The notes: generated by a model from the sequence alone, not told the origin. Counted from the first letter of the stretch, positions 17,779 to 27,247 are shown. The stretch: DNA of 64,000 nt from an uncultured bacterium (GCA_905214195.1 CAJMLH010000001.1:1-64000); one strand, 5' to 3'. Made by a program: numbers and translations.

Positions 17779-17821
17779 AAAATTGAGATGGCTGATATTG
17801 TTTTAAGCCACCTCAATTTTT
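17779..17821. terminator. bidirectional terminator between convergent genes
   Basis: AAAATTGAGATGGCT (17779-17793) pairs with AGCCACCTCAATTTT (17806-17820) with one mismatch. T-runs exist on both strands. It serves the LuxR-type gene (+) and gltX (-). Confidence 0.85.
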
Positions 17822-17851
17822 ATTATGGACTTTTTTATTTTGATAATTTAT

Positions 17852-19504
17852 TTACAAGAAATTTTTTAGTCTGTCTCTTGTTCTGCTTTCACCTAAAATT
17901 TGCTGAATTTCCCAGATGTCAGGCGACTGGCTTTTTCCCATGAGAGCTATTCTGATAACGGTGCTTACATGGCCGACATGACCTTTATATTCTTCGGGAT
18001 GTTTTTTGTAATCCTTAGGCTTTGCAGCATAACCCAAATCAGTTGCGATTTGGCGTATCTTACCGAACCATTCCTCTTGAGTGTCATTATGCTCATAAGA
18101 TTTCAGATACAAGTTTATGATTTCGGAAACATCATCCTTAGCTTCGGCAGGGAACTCATCAGTTATTTTGAACATATCGTCAAAGAAGTAACTGATATTC
18201 TCCATAATTTGTTCGGCATATATGTGATCCTTTCTTGGCTTAGCTTCTTTTCTGCCTATATCAAGAATAGTTTCCAGATATTCTCTGTCGTCGAACATAT
18301 GGGACAGTTCCGGTTTAAATTCCTTAGACCATGACTTGAGGAAATCGAAAAGGTCAGAAGCACTTATACGAAGAAGCACATCTTTGCTTACATCATTGAG
18401 CTTATTCAGATCGAAAAGAGCACCTGAGTTGCTCATTTTTTCTGTAGTGAACATGAATTCCTCTATGTCGGCCGTTGGATTTGCAATGCGCCATTCTTCA
18501 AAGTTGGAGTTTAGAACGGTCAGGAGATACTCTCTCACTGCTGCCGGATGATATCCCAGATTACGGTAGAAATTCAGAGAGAGTTCAGGATCCTTTCTCT
18601 TTGAAAGTTTGCGTTTGTTTCCGTCTTCATCAAGTTTCATAAGCTGGGCTGTATGGCAGTATATAGGCGGCTCCCATCCCAATTTTTCAAACAGTTCCAC
18701 ATGTATAGGCAGGGAAGCAAGCCATTCTGCACCTCGAACCACATGGGTTGTTCTCATCAGATGGTCGTCAACAACATGAGCAAAATGATATGTCGGAATA
18801 CCGTTTGCTTTAAGGAGTACTGTATCCTGATCGTTCACCGGCATTGACAGTGTGCCTCTTATAGCGTCTTCCACTTCAAATCTTCTTATTTGATCTTCAG
18901 GCAGGCTCATATCTCCGTCAGATTTTAATCTGATTACATATGGCATTCCTGAGGACAGCTTGTCCTCTATGTCTTTAAGACTTAAATTTCTGCTTTTAGC
19001 CCATTTTCCGTATATTCCGGGGTTCTGTTTAGTCTGCTCCTGCTCGGCTCTGATAGCGTTAATTTCGTCTTCTGTGAGGAAACATGGATATGCTTTCCCC
19101 TCAGAGATTAGCTTTTTGGCAAAACAGCGGTAGATTGGGCCTCTCATGCTCTGAGTATAGCTGCCGTAGCTGCCTGTTTCTCCATCGGCAGAAGCACCTT
19201 CGTCAAAGTTGATTCCAAAGAATTTAAGGGAGTTGATAATTGTATCAACTGCACCGTCAACATATCTTTTGTCATCGGTATCTTCTATTCTCAGATAAAA
19301 AACTCCACCGGACTGGTGTGCAAGCCTTTCGTCTGCAAATGCACCGAATAAATTGCCCAGATGGATAAAACCGGTAGGACTCGGACCGAGTCTTGTTACT
19401 TTTGCACCTTCCGGGAGATTGCGAGGCGGAAACATATTCTCATAATGTTTAGGCGTTTCGCTTATTTCCGGAAAGAGCATTTCTGCAAGGCGTGTATAAT
19501 CCAT
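17852..19504 (-). CDS. gltX: glutamyl-tRNA synthetase (clostridial long type)
   Basis: The enzyme charges tRNA with glutamate. The 550-aa protein has the class I nucleotide-binding signature as PSPTGFIHLGN (41-51), where HIGH reads HLGN. It also has the LRIEDTDDKR block (71-80) and the KMSKS-like loop KLSKR (299-303). The N-terminal MDYTRLAEMLFP extension and the length match the long GluRS seen in many Clostridia. In organisms lacking GlnRS such enzymes also mischarge tRNA-Gln for GatCAB; that cannot be judged here. No T-box leader is seen. It is divergent from the spoVAF-like gene. Confidence 0.95.
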   Translation of the reverse strand: MDYTRLAEMLFPEISETPKHYENMFPPRNLPEGAKVTRLGPSPTGFIHLGNLFGAFADERLAHQSGGVFYLRIEDTDDKRYVDGAVDTIINSLKFFGINFDEGASADGETGSYGSYTQSMRGPIYRCFAKKLISEGKAYPCFLTEDEINAIRAEQEQTKQNPGIYGKWAKSRNLSLKDIEDKLSSGMPYVIRLKSDGDMSLPEDQIRRFEVEDAIRGTLSMPVNDQDTVLLKANGIPTYHFAHVVDDHLMRTTHVVRGAEWLASLPIHVELFEKLGWEPPIYCHTAQLMKLDEDGNKRKLSKRKDPELSLNFYRNLGYHPAAVREYLLTVLNSNFEEWRIANPTADIEEFMFTTEKMSNSGALFDLNKLNDVSKDVLLRISASDLFDFLKSWSKEFKPELSHMFDDREYLETILDIGRKEAKPRKDHIYAEQIMENISYFFDDMFKITDEFPAEAKDDVSEIINLYLKSYEHNDTQEEWFGKIRQIATDLGYAAKPKDYKKHPEEYKGHVGHVSTVIRIALMGKSQSPDIWEIQQILGESRTRDRLKNFL

Positions 19505-19540
19505 TTATAAAAACCTCCATGGTTAATTTCTGACTTAATA

Positions 19541-19569
19541 ATTATATATGCAAAAGTATGAAATGGCAA
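19541..19569 (-). promoter_or_regulatory. sigma-A promoter for gltX
   Basis: On the minus strand, TTGCCA (19569-19564) and TATAAT (19546-19541) are separated by 17 bp. Confidence 0.75.
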
Positions 19570-19608
19570 GATTTTGGAAGAATAAAAACAGAATGAAAGG
19601 AGCGGGTG

Positions 19609-21072
19609 ATGTTTAAAAAGTATTTAAAATATTTCAGAAATGATCTGCCTATAGGCGAAAGTTTCGATATACTCGAAAGAAAGATAAAAATAGGAGGCAG
19701 AAAAGCATATATATTTTTTACCGACGGGCTTACCGACGGTGAAAAGACACAGCGCATATTGAGTTATCTTATGAGAGTTCCCGAAGAGAGCATGGAAGGA
19801 ATAGATACAAGCCGTAAACTCTTAGAGGAACAGATACCTTTTCTCGACAGCACTCTGATAGCACCCAAAAATATATCCAATGCTTTAAAGGAAAGCCCTC
19901 TCAAGTGGACGGAAGCGATGATAAAAGACTGCTGCATTCAAGCCGAAGAAAAAATGTATTCAGGGCTTACACCTATCATAGTCGAAGGGCTTGACCAGAT
20001 AATAATAATGGATACAAGAGCCTATCCGGGTCGATCGGCAGAAGAACCGGAAAAAGAAAAGTCGCTAAGAGGTGCGAAAGACGGCTTTACAGAAAATATA
20101 ATGGATAATATCAGTCTTATACGCCGCCGAATAAGGGATAACAACCTGATTTTTAAACATAATTTGGTGGGAAGCATAAGTAAAACAGATGTAGTTATAT
20201 GCTATATGAAAAACAAGGTTAATAAAGAATTGCTCAAAAGGCTGGATAAAAGAATAGCTTCTCTTGATGCCGAGAGTTTGACGGTAGGAGATCAGAGCCT
20301 TTTGGAGAGGCTGCTCAAAAGCTTTGGAGCTTACGGAAAGCTGAATCCGTTTCCAAGAGTAAGATATTCTCAGAGACCTGATATAATAGCGGCTCATGTC
20401 ACGGAGGGTAAGATTGCTGTAATTGTTGATAACTCGCCGACAGTCATGTTGCTTCCAATCGGGATTTTTGATTTTCTACAGGACATAGATGACTATTACT
20501 TTCCGCAGGTCACAGGAAATTATTTCAGATTGCTCAGAACCGTGAATTTTCTTGTAATTTTGTTTCTTACCCCCATATATATGCTGATAATAGAATATGA
20601 GGAATTTACACCGCAAGTTTTGAAATTCTTTGTGCCTGAAGAAGATTTTGCCGTACCTATATTGCTGCAATTCATATTGCTGGAAATCGCCATAGACGGA
20701 CTTAAGCTGGCATCTTTAAATACTCCTGAATCTTTGGGAATGTCCCTTTCTGTAATAGGAGCTTTGATTTTGGGAGAATTCAGCGTTAATTCGGGATGGT
20801 TTATACCTCAGACCATTCTCTGTATGGCTGTTGTGGCACTTGCAAGCTTTACTCAGCCAAGCATAGAACTTAGTTACGGAATCAAATTTTCAAGAATTCT
20901 CATGATTTTGGGAGCAGGACTTTTCGGAGCATGGGGATTCGCTGCAGGCATAGTAATTTCAGTGCTTTTTCTTATTACAACAAAGACGCTTTCAGGAGAC
21001 TCCTACCTTTACCCGCTTATTCCGTTTAAGTGGAAAGCATTAAAAAGATTGCTTTTCCGCAGTGAAAAGTGA
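19609..21072 (+). CDS. spoVAF: SpoVAF/GerA-family spore germination membrane protein
   Basis: The 487-aa protein has the GerA family layout: a soluble N-terminal half, then five or so membrane segments (about 300-470). The signature RGAKDGFTENIMDNISLIRR is near 156-175, followed by SKTDVVICYMKN. The N-terminal PIGESFDILERKIKIGGRKA resembles SpoVAF more than receptor A-subunits. No B or C subunit genes follow, which also favours a SpoVAF-like protein of the spore inner membrane. ATG 19609 is chosen, 8 nt after AAAGGAG; a GTG lies one codon upstream. Confidence 0.85.
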   Translation: MFKKYLKYFRNDLPIGESFDILERKIKIGGRKAYIFFTDGLTDGEKTQRILSYLMRVPEESMEGIDTSRKLLEEQIPFLDSTLIAPKNISNALKESPLKWTEAMIKDCCIQAEEKMYSGLTPIIVEGLDQIIIMDTRAYPGRSAEEPEKEKSLRGAKDGFTENIMDNISLIRRRIRDNNLIFKHNLVGSISKTDVVICYMKNKVNKELLKRLDKRIASLDAESLTVGDQSLLERLLKSFGAYGKLNPFPRVRYSQRPDIIAAHVTEGKIAVIVDNSPTVMLLPIGIFDFLQDIDDYYFPQVTGNYFRLLRTVNFLVILFLTPIYMLIIEYEEFTPQVLKFFVPEEDFAVPILLQFILLEIAIDGLKLASLNTPESLGMSLSVIGALILGEFSVNSGWFIPQTILCMAVVALASFTQPSIELSYGIKFSRILMILGAGLFGAWGFAAGIVISVLFLITTKTLSGDSYLYPLIPFKWKALKRLLFRSEK

Positions 21073-21110
21073 TATAATAATCAAATACACTAATGCCAAG
21101 GGGGTAAAAT

Positions 21111-22970
21111 ATGGCAAGAATTTTAAAAAAAATCCCTGATTTTAAACTTCCTAAGTATACAATGAGGGAAATAGATGAGATCGAAGAACTGAATATTGAA
21201 TATACACCTGAAGTCATAGAAAATTTAAGAAAGAAAAATGATAAAAAAGGTGAGTGTTATCCGGGAACAGAATATAAGACAATAAAAGAAATATTCCTCA
21301 GAAGCACGGAAATGTTTAAAGACAGACCTTTTATTCTTGAGAAATTTAACAGAAAAGGCAGTTTTGAGGAAATAACTTACGGACAATTCCGTGATGATGT
21401 TCTCAGCCTGGGAACCGGACTTTCAAAAGCTTTTAAGCTGAAAGGCGAAAAAGTTGTTATTATAGGAGAGACTACTTACGAATGGTATGTTTCCTATATG
21501 GCAATGCTTTTGGGTGTAGGTATTGCAGTACCTGCAGACAAGGAACTTCCGGAGAACGAACTGGAGAACATTATAAAGCGTTCTGATGTTGCGGCAGTCA
21601 TTTACTCGCCGAAAAAGAAAGACTTTATTAAGAAAGTGGCAAACCACTGTCCGAGTGTTAAATTTTTTATTGAGATGTATTCCGACGAAAAACTGGACGG
21701 CCGTTTTGCCGGACTTGAATATGTGAAAGAGGAAGGCAAATTCCTCCTGGATATGGGTTATACGGAATATGTGGATACTGAGATAGATCCTGATGCATTT
21801 GCAGTGCTTATATTTACCAGCGGAACTACTTCTGCCGCCAAAGGTGTAATGATTTCCAACACCAACCTGGCCTACAATATAAATTCCGTCACCCCGTATG
21901 TATATTTGATGCCGGACGACAGGCTTTTTTCGGTGCTGCCTCTGCATCATACCTATGAATCAACTATAGGATTTTTGCTTCCGATGGCCTGCGGCTGCTC
22001 TGTGGTGGTTTGTCAGGGTCTCAAACATATTGCAAACAATATGAAAGAGACGGCGCCTACAGCCATAATCGCAGTCCCTCTTTTGATAGAGTCTCTCTAT
22101 AAAAAGATACTTCAGGGCATCGAAAAGAGCGGAAAGACTACAGCAGTAAAAACAATGATTTCTCTGAGCAACGGTCTTAAAAATCTCGGAATAGATGTTA
22201 AGAGAAAAGTATTCAAGGACATATATGCAAATCTTGGAGGTAATCTTCGCATAGTGGTTTCTGCTGCTGCGCCTATAGACGCCAAGGTGGGAAAATGGCT
22301 GGAAGACATAGGTATAACATTCCTTCAGGGCTACGGCTTGACAGAAACAGCTCCAATAGCCGCACTTACTCCGGACTGGGATACAAGAGTAGGTTCTGCT
22401 GGAAAATCTGTAGTCTGGGATGAAATCAAAATAAATGAGCCTAATGAGAAAGGCGAGGGAGAAATACTTATAAAAGGAAAGACTGTTATGCTTGGATACT
22501 ATGAGGATCAAGAAGCGACAGATGCCGTTCTCAAAGACGGATGGTTTAATTCCGGGGATATAGGTTATATGGATAAAGACGGATTTATCTATATAACAGG
22601 CAGAAGCAAGAATGTTATAGTTACACAAAACGGTAAGAATATTTATCCTGAAGAAATAGAAACGCTGCTTTCTCATGTTGAAGAAATTTCCGAGTGTATG
22701 GTTTATGGCAAGGAAGTTTTAGGTGAAAAGGAACTTGTAGTTACGGCAAGGGTAATTCCGGATTACGATAAGATTGAAGAACTTCACGGAGTTACAGGCG
22801 AGGAAGAGGTTTATAAGGTAATCTGGGAACAGATAAAGAAAGTAAATCGCAAGTTGAGCAATTACAAGACTGTTAAAAAACTTGAAATTAAGCAGGAACA
22901 ATTTGAAAAAACCAGTACAATGAAGATTAAGCGTTATGCAGAACTGGCAAAAGACAAAGAACAGCAATAA
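21111..22970 (+). CDS. AMP-forming acyl-CoA synthetase (long-chain type)
   Basis: The 619-aa adenylate-forming enzyme activates a carboxylic acid to acyl-AMP and then acyl-CoA. Visible motifs are the P-loop LIFTSGTTSAAKGVMIS near 233-249, GYGLTETAPIAAL near 405-417, the GWFNSGDIGYMDKDGFIYITG hinge block near 483, and KNGKNIYPEE near 510. It is closest in layout to long-chain fatty acid-CoA ligases. Without neighbours of beta-oxidation, the acid could be a scavenged fatty acid. A GGGGG site precedes the ATG and a strong terminator follows. Confidence 0.88.
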   Translation: MARILKKIPDFKLPKYTMREIDEIEELNIEYTPEVIENLRKKNDKKGECYPGTEYKTIKEIFLRSTEMFKDRPFILEKFNRKGSFEEITYGQFRDDVLSLGTGLSKAFKLKGEKVVIIGETTYEWYVSYMAMLLGVGIAVPADKELPENELENIIKRSDVAAVIYSPKKKDFIKKVANHCPSVKFFIEMYSDEKLDGRFAGLEYVKEEGKFLLDMGYTEYVDTEIDPDAFAVLIFTSGTTSAAKGVMISNTNLAYNINSVTPYVYLMPDDRLFSVLPLHHTYESTIGFLLPMACGCSVVVCQGLKHIANNMKETAPTAIIAVPLLIESLYKKILQGIEKSGKTTAVKTMISLSNGLKNLGIDVKRKVFKDIYANLGGNLRIVVSAAAPIDAKVGKWLEDIGITFLQGYGLTETAPIAALTPDWDTRVGSAGKSVVWDEIKINEPNEKGEGEILIKGKTVMLGYYEDQEATDAVLKDGWFNSGDIGYMDKDGFIYITGRSKNVIVTQNGKNIYPEEIETLLSHVEEISECMVYGKEVLGEKELVVTARVIPDYDKIEELHGVTGEEEVYKVIWEQIKKVNRKLSNYKTVKKLEIKQEQFEKTSTMKIKRYAELAKDKEQQ

Positions 22971-22976
22971 TGTTAT

Positions 22977-23011
22977 AAAAACCCTAAAGTCCATAAGACT
23001 TTAGGGTTTTT
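22977..23011 (+). terminator. intrinsic terminator after the acyl-CoA synthetase gene
   Basis: ACCCTAAAGTC (22981-22991) pairs with GACTTTAGGGT (22997-23007), flanked by A- and T-runs, with a 5-nt loop. Confidence 0.9.
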
Positions 23012-23040
23012 GCTTGATTTTAAATTTTAAAGAGAGCGTT

Positions 23041-23069
23041 TGTAATATACCCGCATGGGGTATATTACA
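23041..23069 (+). promoter_or_regulatory. CsoR-type copper operator
   Basis: TGTAATATACCC (23041-23052) and GGGTATATTACA (23058-23069) form a perfect 12-bp dyad with the centre GCATG. The TATACCC...GGGTATA core is what CsoR repressors recognise. A TTGTAA -35 (23040-23045) overlaps its left arm, so bound CsoR would block transcription of csoR-copA. Confidence 0.85.
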
Positions 23070-23129
23070 GTATCGGCAACTTAAATTTTGGCTCTATGAA
23101 CAGGATAAACAGCGAATGAGGTGAATTGA

Positions 23130-23438
23130 ATGAGCGATAAAGAGAAAACTAAATGTTGTGAAAGACATACGATGAGAAGCCCGGAAGAGCAAAAGGCGCT
23201 TATTAACAGGCTTAACAGAATAGAAGGACAGATAAGAGGAATTCGTGGAATGATTGAAAAAGACGGCTATTGTAATGATATACTCATACAGTCGGCAGCC
23301 GTAAATTCGGCAGTCAATGCTTTTAACAGAGAATTGATTGCGAATCATATGAAAAATTGTGTCGTAAGAGATATTAAAAACGGTGATACACAAATAATAG
23401 ATGAGCTTGTTGTTACATTACAAAAACTGATGAAATGA
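23130..23438 (+). CDS. csoR: copper-sensing repressor CsoR
   Basis: The 102-aa all-helical protein of the DUF156/CsoR family. It has the Cu(I) ligand triad Cys48, His73, Cys77 (GYCNDIL ... ANHMKNC), and its length is typical. Cu(I) binding releases the repressor from DNA. The N-terminal KCCERH adds two cysteines and a histidine upstream of the core. It lies between its probable operator (23041-23069) and copA, and both probably form one autoregulated operon. Confidence 0.93.
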   Translation: MSDKEKTKCCERHTMRSPEEQKALINRLNRIEGQIRGIRGMIEKDGYCNDILIQSAAVNSAVNAFNRELIANHMKNCVVRDIKNGDTQIIDELVVTLQKLMK

Positions 23439-23460
23439 TAATTGGGAAAGGTGTGATTTC

Positions 23461-26001
23461 GTGGAACAATATAATGTTACAGGTATGAGCTGCGCCGCAT
23501 GCAGCGCACGAGTGGAAAAAGCCGTTTCGAAAGTGGACGGCGTCAAGTCTTGCTCAGTCAGCCTGCTTACCAATTCAATGGGAATAGAGGGCGACGCTTC
23601 GGCCGCTGATATAATAAAAGCCGTAGAGGAAGCAGGATACGGAGCTTCTCTTAAACATGGAATAGCAGAAGGGGATGCCGCTAAGGCAGGAGGCGGAGCT
23701 GCTTCCAATAGTGAAGATATGCTCAGAGACAGAGAAACTCCGGTTCTCAAAAAAAGACTTTTATATTCCCTTATATTTTTGGCAATTCTGATGTATATTT
23801 CCATGGGTGTGATGATGTTTGGATGGCCTGCGCCGCCGTTTTTAAAGGATAATCATGTGGCAATGGGGATAATTCAGATGCTGCTTTCGGGCATAGTAAT
23901 GGTGATAAATCAGAAGTTCTTTATCAGCGGATTCAAGAGCCTTTGGCATCGTGCTCCCAATATGGACACTTTAGTTGCTCTGGGGGCTACAGCATCCTTT
24001 GGATATAGTACAATTGCTTTGCTTGCAATGACTGACGCTCAGATGAGGGGAGACAGTGAAGCCGTGATGGCTTACATGCATGAATTTTATTTTGAGTCTG
24101 CGGCAATGATTCTTGCCCTTATAACGGTTGGAAAGATGCTTGAAGCAAGGTCTAAGGGCAAGACTACAGATGCTCTGAAAAGCCTGATGAAACTCGCCCC
24201 TAAGACGGCTGTTGTTTTTAGTGACGGGATTGAAAGAGAAGTTCCTGTAGAACAAGTAAAAAAAGGTGATATATTTGTAGTCAGACCGGGAGAGAATATA
24301 CCTGTAGACGGCGTGATAATAAGTGGCAGCAGTGCCGTAAATGAGGCGGCTCTCACAGGTGAAAGTATTCCGGTAGACAAAGAAGAGGGGGATATGGTAT
24401 CAGCTGCTACTTTGAACCAATCAGGTTTTATAAAATGTGAAGCTACAAGAGTAGGAGAAGATACGACGCTTTCTCAGATAATACAGATGGTAAGCGATGC
24501 GGCGGCGACCAAAGCTCCCATTGCCAAGGTGGCAGACAAGGTTTCGGGAGTTTTCGTACCTGTAGTAATAGGCATAGCACTGCTGACTATAGGTGTATGG
24601 CTTGTTTTGGGGCAAACAATCGGTTTTGCTCTTGCGAGAGGAATTTCGGTATTGGTAATAAGCTGTCCTTGTGCTTTGGGACTTGCTACACCTGTAGCCA
24701 TAATGGTAGGCAACGGTATGGGCGCCAAGAACGGAATACTTTTTAAAACAGCAGTTTCTCTTGAAGAAACGGGGAAAACAAAAATAGTTGTACTGGATAA
24801 AACCGGAACAATAACCTCAGGAGAGCCGGAAGTTACAGATATATTCGTCGCTTCTAAAGTCACAGAAAAAGAACTTATGGATGTTGCTTACTCGTTGGAG
24901 GCAAAGAGTGAACACCCACTTGCAAAAGCTATAATCAGAAAAGCATCAGAAGATGGTGATATTGCCGCAGAAGTGAAAGAATTTGAAGTCCTCCCCGGAA
25001 ACGGACTTAAAGCTGTCAATGATAAGGGTATTTATTTGTATGGTGGTAATTATAAGTTTATCAGTTCCGTATCTGAGGTTTCTTCAGATATGAAGAGTTT
25101 GGCAGAAAAGGTTTCAGTTCAAGGGAAAACACCGCTTTTCTTTGCTTCGGAAGATAAATTTTTAGGAATAATTGCGGTGGCGGATGTAATCAAAGAGGAT
25201 AGCCCAAGAGCTGTTGCAGAACTGCGGAATATGGGAATTCGTGTAGTAATGCTCACAGGAGATAATGAAAGAACAGCAAAAGCAATAGGTGATGAAGCCG
25301 GAGTAGATGAAGTAATTGCAGGGGTTATGCCTGACGGAAAGGAAAGTGTAATACGCAGTCTCAAGGAGAGAGGAAAAGTGGCGATGGTAGGTGACGGCAT
25401 CAATGATGCGCCGGCACTTACAAGAGCCGATGTGGGTATAGCCATAGGAGCGGGAACTGATGTTGCTATAGATGTTGCTGATATAGTTTTAGTGAAAAAC
25501 AATTTACTTGATGTACCGGCGGCCATAAGACTCAGCAGAGCAACACTTAGAAATATTCATCAGAATTTGTTCTGGGCTTTTATATATAATATTATAGGGA
25601 TACCTCTTGCAGCGGGAGCATTTATTTCGATTCTGGGCTGGCAGCTTAATCCTATGTTTGGGGCTGCGGCCATGAGCCTTTCAAGCTTCTGCGTAGTTTC
25701 GAATGCATTGAGACTCAACTGGTTTAAAATGTATGATTCATCTAAAGATCATAAGATAAAAAATATTTCAAAAGAAAAAAAGGAGAAGAATATGAACAAG
25801 GTGATAAAAATTGAGGGAATGATGTGTGCTCACTGCGAGGCAGCAGTAAAGAAAGCTCTGGAAGCACTGCCACAGGTTGATAGTGCAGAAGTAAGTCACA
25901 GCGAGGGTATGGCAGTAGTAAAACTCAGATCTGAACTTTCAGACGAGGTTTTAAAGAAAACGGTAGAGGATAAAGACTACAGAGTTTTGGAAATCAACTG
26001 A
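23461..26001 (+). CDS. copA: Cu(I)-exporting P-type ATPase with C-terminal CopZ-like domain
   Basis: The 846-aa P1B-type ATPase pumps Cu(I) out of the cytoplasm. It has an N-terminal HMA domain (GMSCAAC, Cys11/Cys14), a CPC in the metal-binding helix (VISCPCALG near 402-410), DKTGT, the MLTGDN loop and MVGDGINDAP. After the last membrane helices, a Lys-rich linker leads to a second HMA domain (KIEGMMCAHCEAAVKKAL), an unusual C-terminal position. The DNA before this domain keeps AGGAG and an in-frame ATG (25792), so free CopZ could also be made. The start is GTG 23461 with GGAAAGGTG upstream. Confidence 0.95.
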   Translation: MEQYNVTGMSCAACSARVEKAVSKVDGVKSCSVSLLTNSMGIEGDASAADIIKAVEEAGYGASLKHGIAEGDAAKAGGGAASNSEDMLRDRETPVLKKRLLYSLIFLAILMYISMGVMMFGWPAPPFLKDNHVAMGIIQMLLSGIVMVINQKFFISGFKSLWHRAPNMDTLVALGATASFGYSTIALLAMTDAQMRGDSEAVMAYMHEFYFESAAMILALITVGKMLEARSKGKTTDALKSLMKLAPKTAVVFSDGIEREVPVEQVKKGDIFVVRPGENIPVDGVIISGSSAVNEAALTGESIPVDKEEGDMVSAATLNQSGFIKCEATRVGEDTTLSQIIQMVSDAAATKAPIAKVADKVSGVFVPVVIGIALLTIGVWLVLGQTIGFALARGISVLVISCPCALGLATPVAIMVGNGMGAKNGILFKTAVSLEETGKTKIVVLDKTGTITSGEPEVTDIFVASKVTEKELMDVAYSLEAKSEHPLAKAIIRKASEDGDIAAEVKEFEVLPGNGLKAVNDKGIYLYGGNYKFISSVSEVSSDMKSLAEKVSVQGKTPLFFASEDKFLGIIAVADVIKEDSPRAVAELRNMGIRVVMLTGDNERTAKAIGDEAGVDEVIAGVMPDGKESVIRSLKERGKVAMVGDGINDAPALTRADVGIAIGAGTDVAIDVADIVLVKNNLLDVPAAIRLSRATLRNIHQNLFWAFIYNIIGIPLAAGAFISILGWQLNPMFGAAAMSLSSFCVVSNALRLNWFKMYDSSKDHKIKNISKEKKEKNMNKVIKIEGMMCAHCEAAVKKALEALPQVDSAEVSHSEGMAVVKLRSELSDEVLKKTVEDKDYRVLEIN
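25792..26001 (+). CDS. copZ: possible internally initiated CopZ copper chaperone
   Basis: In-frame ATG 25792 (codon 778 of copA) lies 6 nt after AGGAG (25781-25785). The 69-aa product is a complete CopZ-like HMA domain with MMCAHC at residues 10-15 (Cys12 and Cys15). Such chaperones carry Cu(I) to CopA. In most relatives copZ is a separate gene after copA, so this looks like a lost copA stop codon. Separate translation is inferred from the SD only. Confidence 0.55.
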   Translation: MNKVIKIEGMMCAHCEAAVKKALEALPQVDSAEVSHSEGMAVVKLRSELSDEVLKKTVEDKDYRVLEIN

Positions 26002-26014
26002 ATATATAGGTAAA

Positions 26015-26043
26015 AGGGGAGAACCGGATTGGTTCTCCCTTTT
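26015..26043. terminator. terminator between copA and the gerQ-like gene
   Basis: GGGAGAACC (26017-26025) pairs with GGTTCTCCC (26031-26039), with A/T runs on both sides. The right edge touches the 3' end of the minus-strand gerQ-like gene. Confidence 0.8.
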
Positions 26044-26773
26044 AAAGATTAGGAAGCACAGGCGGCGAGTAGTAGACATAAGTAAGTCTGACTGAGAATA
26101 TATCAAGGACCATTATGTTGCCTGTAGTTATTTCCTGAAGGATTATGTAGTTACTGCCTACTCCAACAAGGAAGCCGTAGCGGTCTTGTATTGTATTTGA
26201 CCCTACTAACTGCTCTATTCGCATGTATCTTCCTATCTGAGTCCTCAGAAAACCGTTTAAAGCCTGAATTGTGCTATAATCTATTTCTTCATCATAACCG
26301 TTAGGAGTCATAGGATCCTGCGGCGTTATGATAGAAGGATTTTCGGCAGTCCCGCCCATTGAAACATTGCTCATGTAGGATGTCATTTGAGAATAAGGCA
26401 GTGGTGAGACCTGTGAATCTTGTGATTTTGCAGCGTTAATTCTGTAAATGGGTGAGCTGTACCATGAAGTGCCGGGGATGTTTTCTGCCTGTTGCTCACT
26501 TTTCTGTTCGGATATGGCTCGATTTATTACACCGCCGGGAATTCCCGTTATTTCAGAGGAATTTTCGGATGCAGTTTCTGCGGATATGTAATCTTCTTTT
26601 GAAACTGTGGAATTTAAATCTTCGCTCTCTGGGTTTGCAGGAGAAACAGCTTCAGGCACGGAATTTGAAACTGTTTCGTAAACTTCTTCATCAAGCTGTA
26701 TTTTATCTCCGATTGAAACATTGCCGGATTTTATCATTCGAGGTGTAACGATGTTGTTACAGCAAGGTGCCAT
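26042..26773 (-). CDS. GerQ-like spore coat protein (putative)
   Basis: The 243-aa protein has a low-complexity acidic and Ser/Gln-rich middle. A compact C-terminal domain, about residues 165-240 (FLRTQIGRYMRIEQL ... DRYGFLVGVGSNYIILQE ... NIMVLDIFSVRLTYVYY), resembles the GerQ coat-protein domain. The N-terminus, MAPCCNNIVTP, has a Cys pair. It is encoded 30 bp after cwlJ on the same strand. GerQ is the coat partner needed for CwlJ localisation in Bacillus, so the pairing supports the call. The similarity is by eye. Confidence 0.6.
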   Translation of the reverse strand: MAPCCNNIVTPRMIKSGNVSIGDKIQLDEEVYETVSNSVPEAVSPANPESEDLNSTVSKEDYISAETASENSSEITGIPGGVINRAISEQKSEQQAENIPGTSWYSSPIYRINAAKSQDSQVSPLPYSQMTSYMSNVSMGGTAENPSIITPQDPMTPNGYDEEIDYSTIQALNGFLRTQIGRYMRIEQLVGSNTIQDRYGFLVGVGSNYIILQEITTGNIMVLDIFSVRLTYVYYSPPVLPNL

Positions 26774-26803
26774 AAAATACCTCCCGGTTTTATTTGTGGT
26801 GAA

Positions 26804-27247
26804 TCAAGTATCGGCATAATAAGAGGTCGGAGCATAGAAACAATGGTCTCCTATGCGGTTATGCAGTATGCCTACTCTGGTTGGAAAATTTCTGGGGCAG
26901 GTAGAGCTGTAAGGGTTGAAAAAGAATAACGAATTATCTATACCTACCAGGCGGCCGCCGGCCATGGCCCAATCTACTATTTGATAGTGAATGTCAAGGG
27001 GGCGCATGTTATATACATTTTGCGAATTGTATGAGCCTGCGACTGATTCTTGCATACATACAAATTGATTTGGCTGTGTTATTACGGCTCTTACATCTCC
27101 GCCCTTTCCTATGCGGCTGAATTCTCCTTCTGTGGCAGTGGCTCGGTTCATAACAACAGTAGCTACTGCTGCCATTCCTTGTTCACCTTCTCCGCCGGCT
27201 TCACATTGTATAAGCCTGGCGAAAAGTTCTCTTGTATCTAATGCCAT
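26804..27247 (-). CDS. cwlJ: spore cortex-lytic hydrolase CwlJ
   Basis: The 147-aa protein is essentially one SleB/CwlJ hydrolase domain with the catalytic Glu16 in LIQCEAGGEGEQG. It also has VVMNRA, PNQF and SLFFFNP motifs, and no signal peptide or PG-binding domain. That is the CwlJ rather than SleB layout. It degrades spore cortex during germination and works from the coat. The ATG follows GGAGGTGAAC. It is the first gene of a likely cwlJ-gerQ operon and has a sporulation-type promoter candidate upstream. Confidence 0.9.
   Translation of the reverse strand: MALDTRELFARLIQCEAGGEGEQGMAAVATVVMNRATATEGEFSRIGKGGDVRAVITQPNQFVCMQESVAGSYNSQNVYNMRPLDIHYQIVDWAMAGGRLVGIDNSLFFFNPYSSTCPRNFPTRVGILHNRIGDHCFYAPTSYYADT

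Noticed and set aside
19505..19608. T-box leader for gltX
   Set aside because: The gap to the start is about 100 nt, is filled by a good sigma-A promoter, and lacks the T-box sequence and terminator structure.
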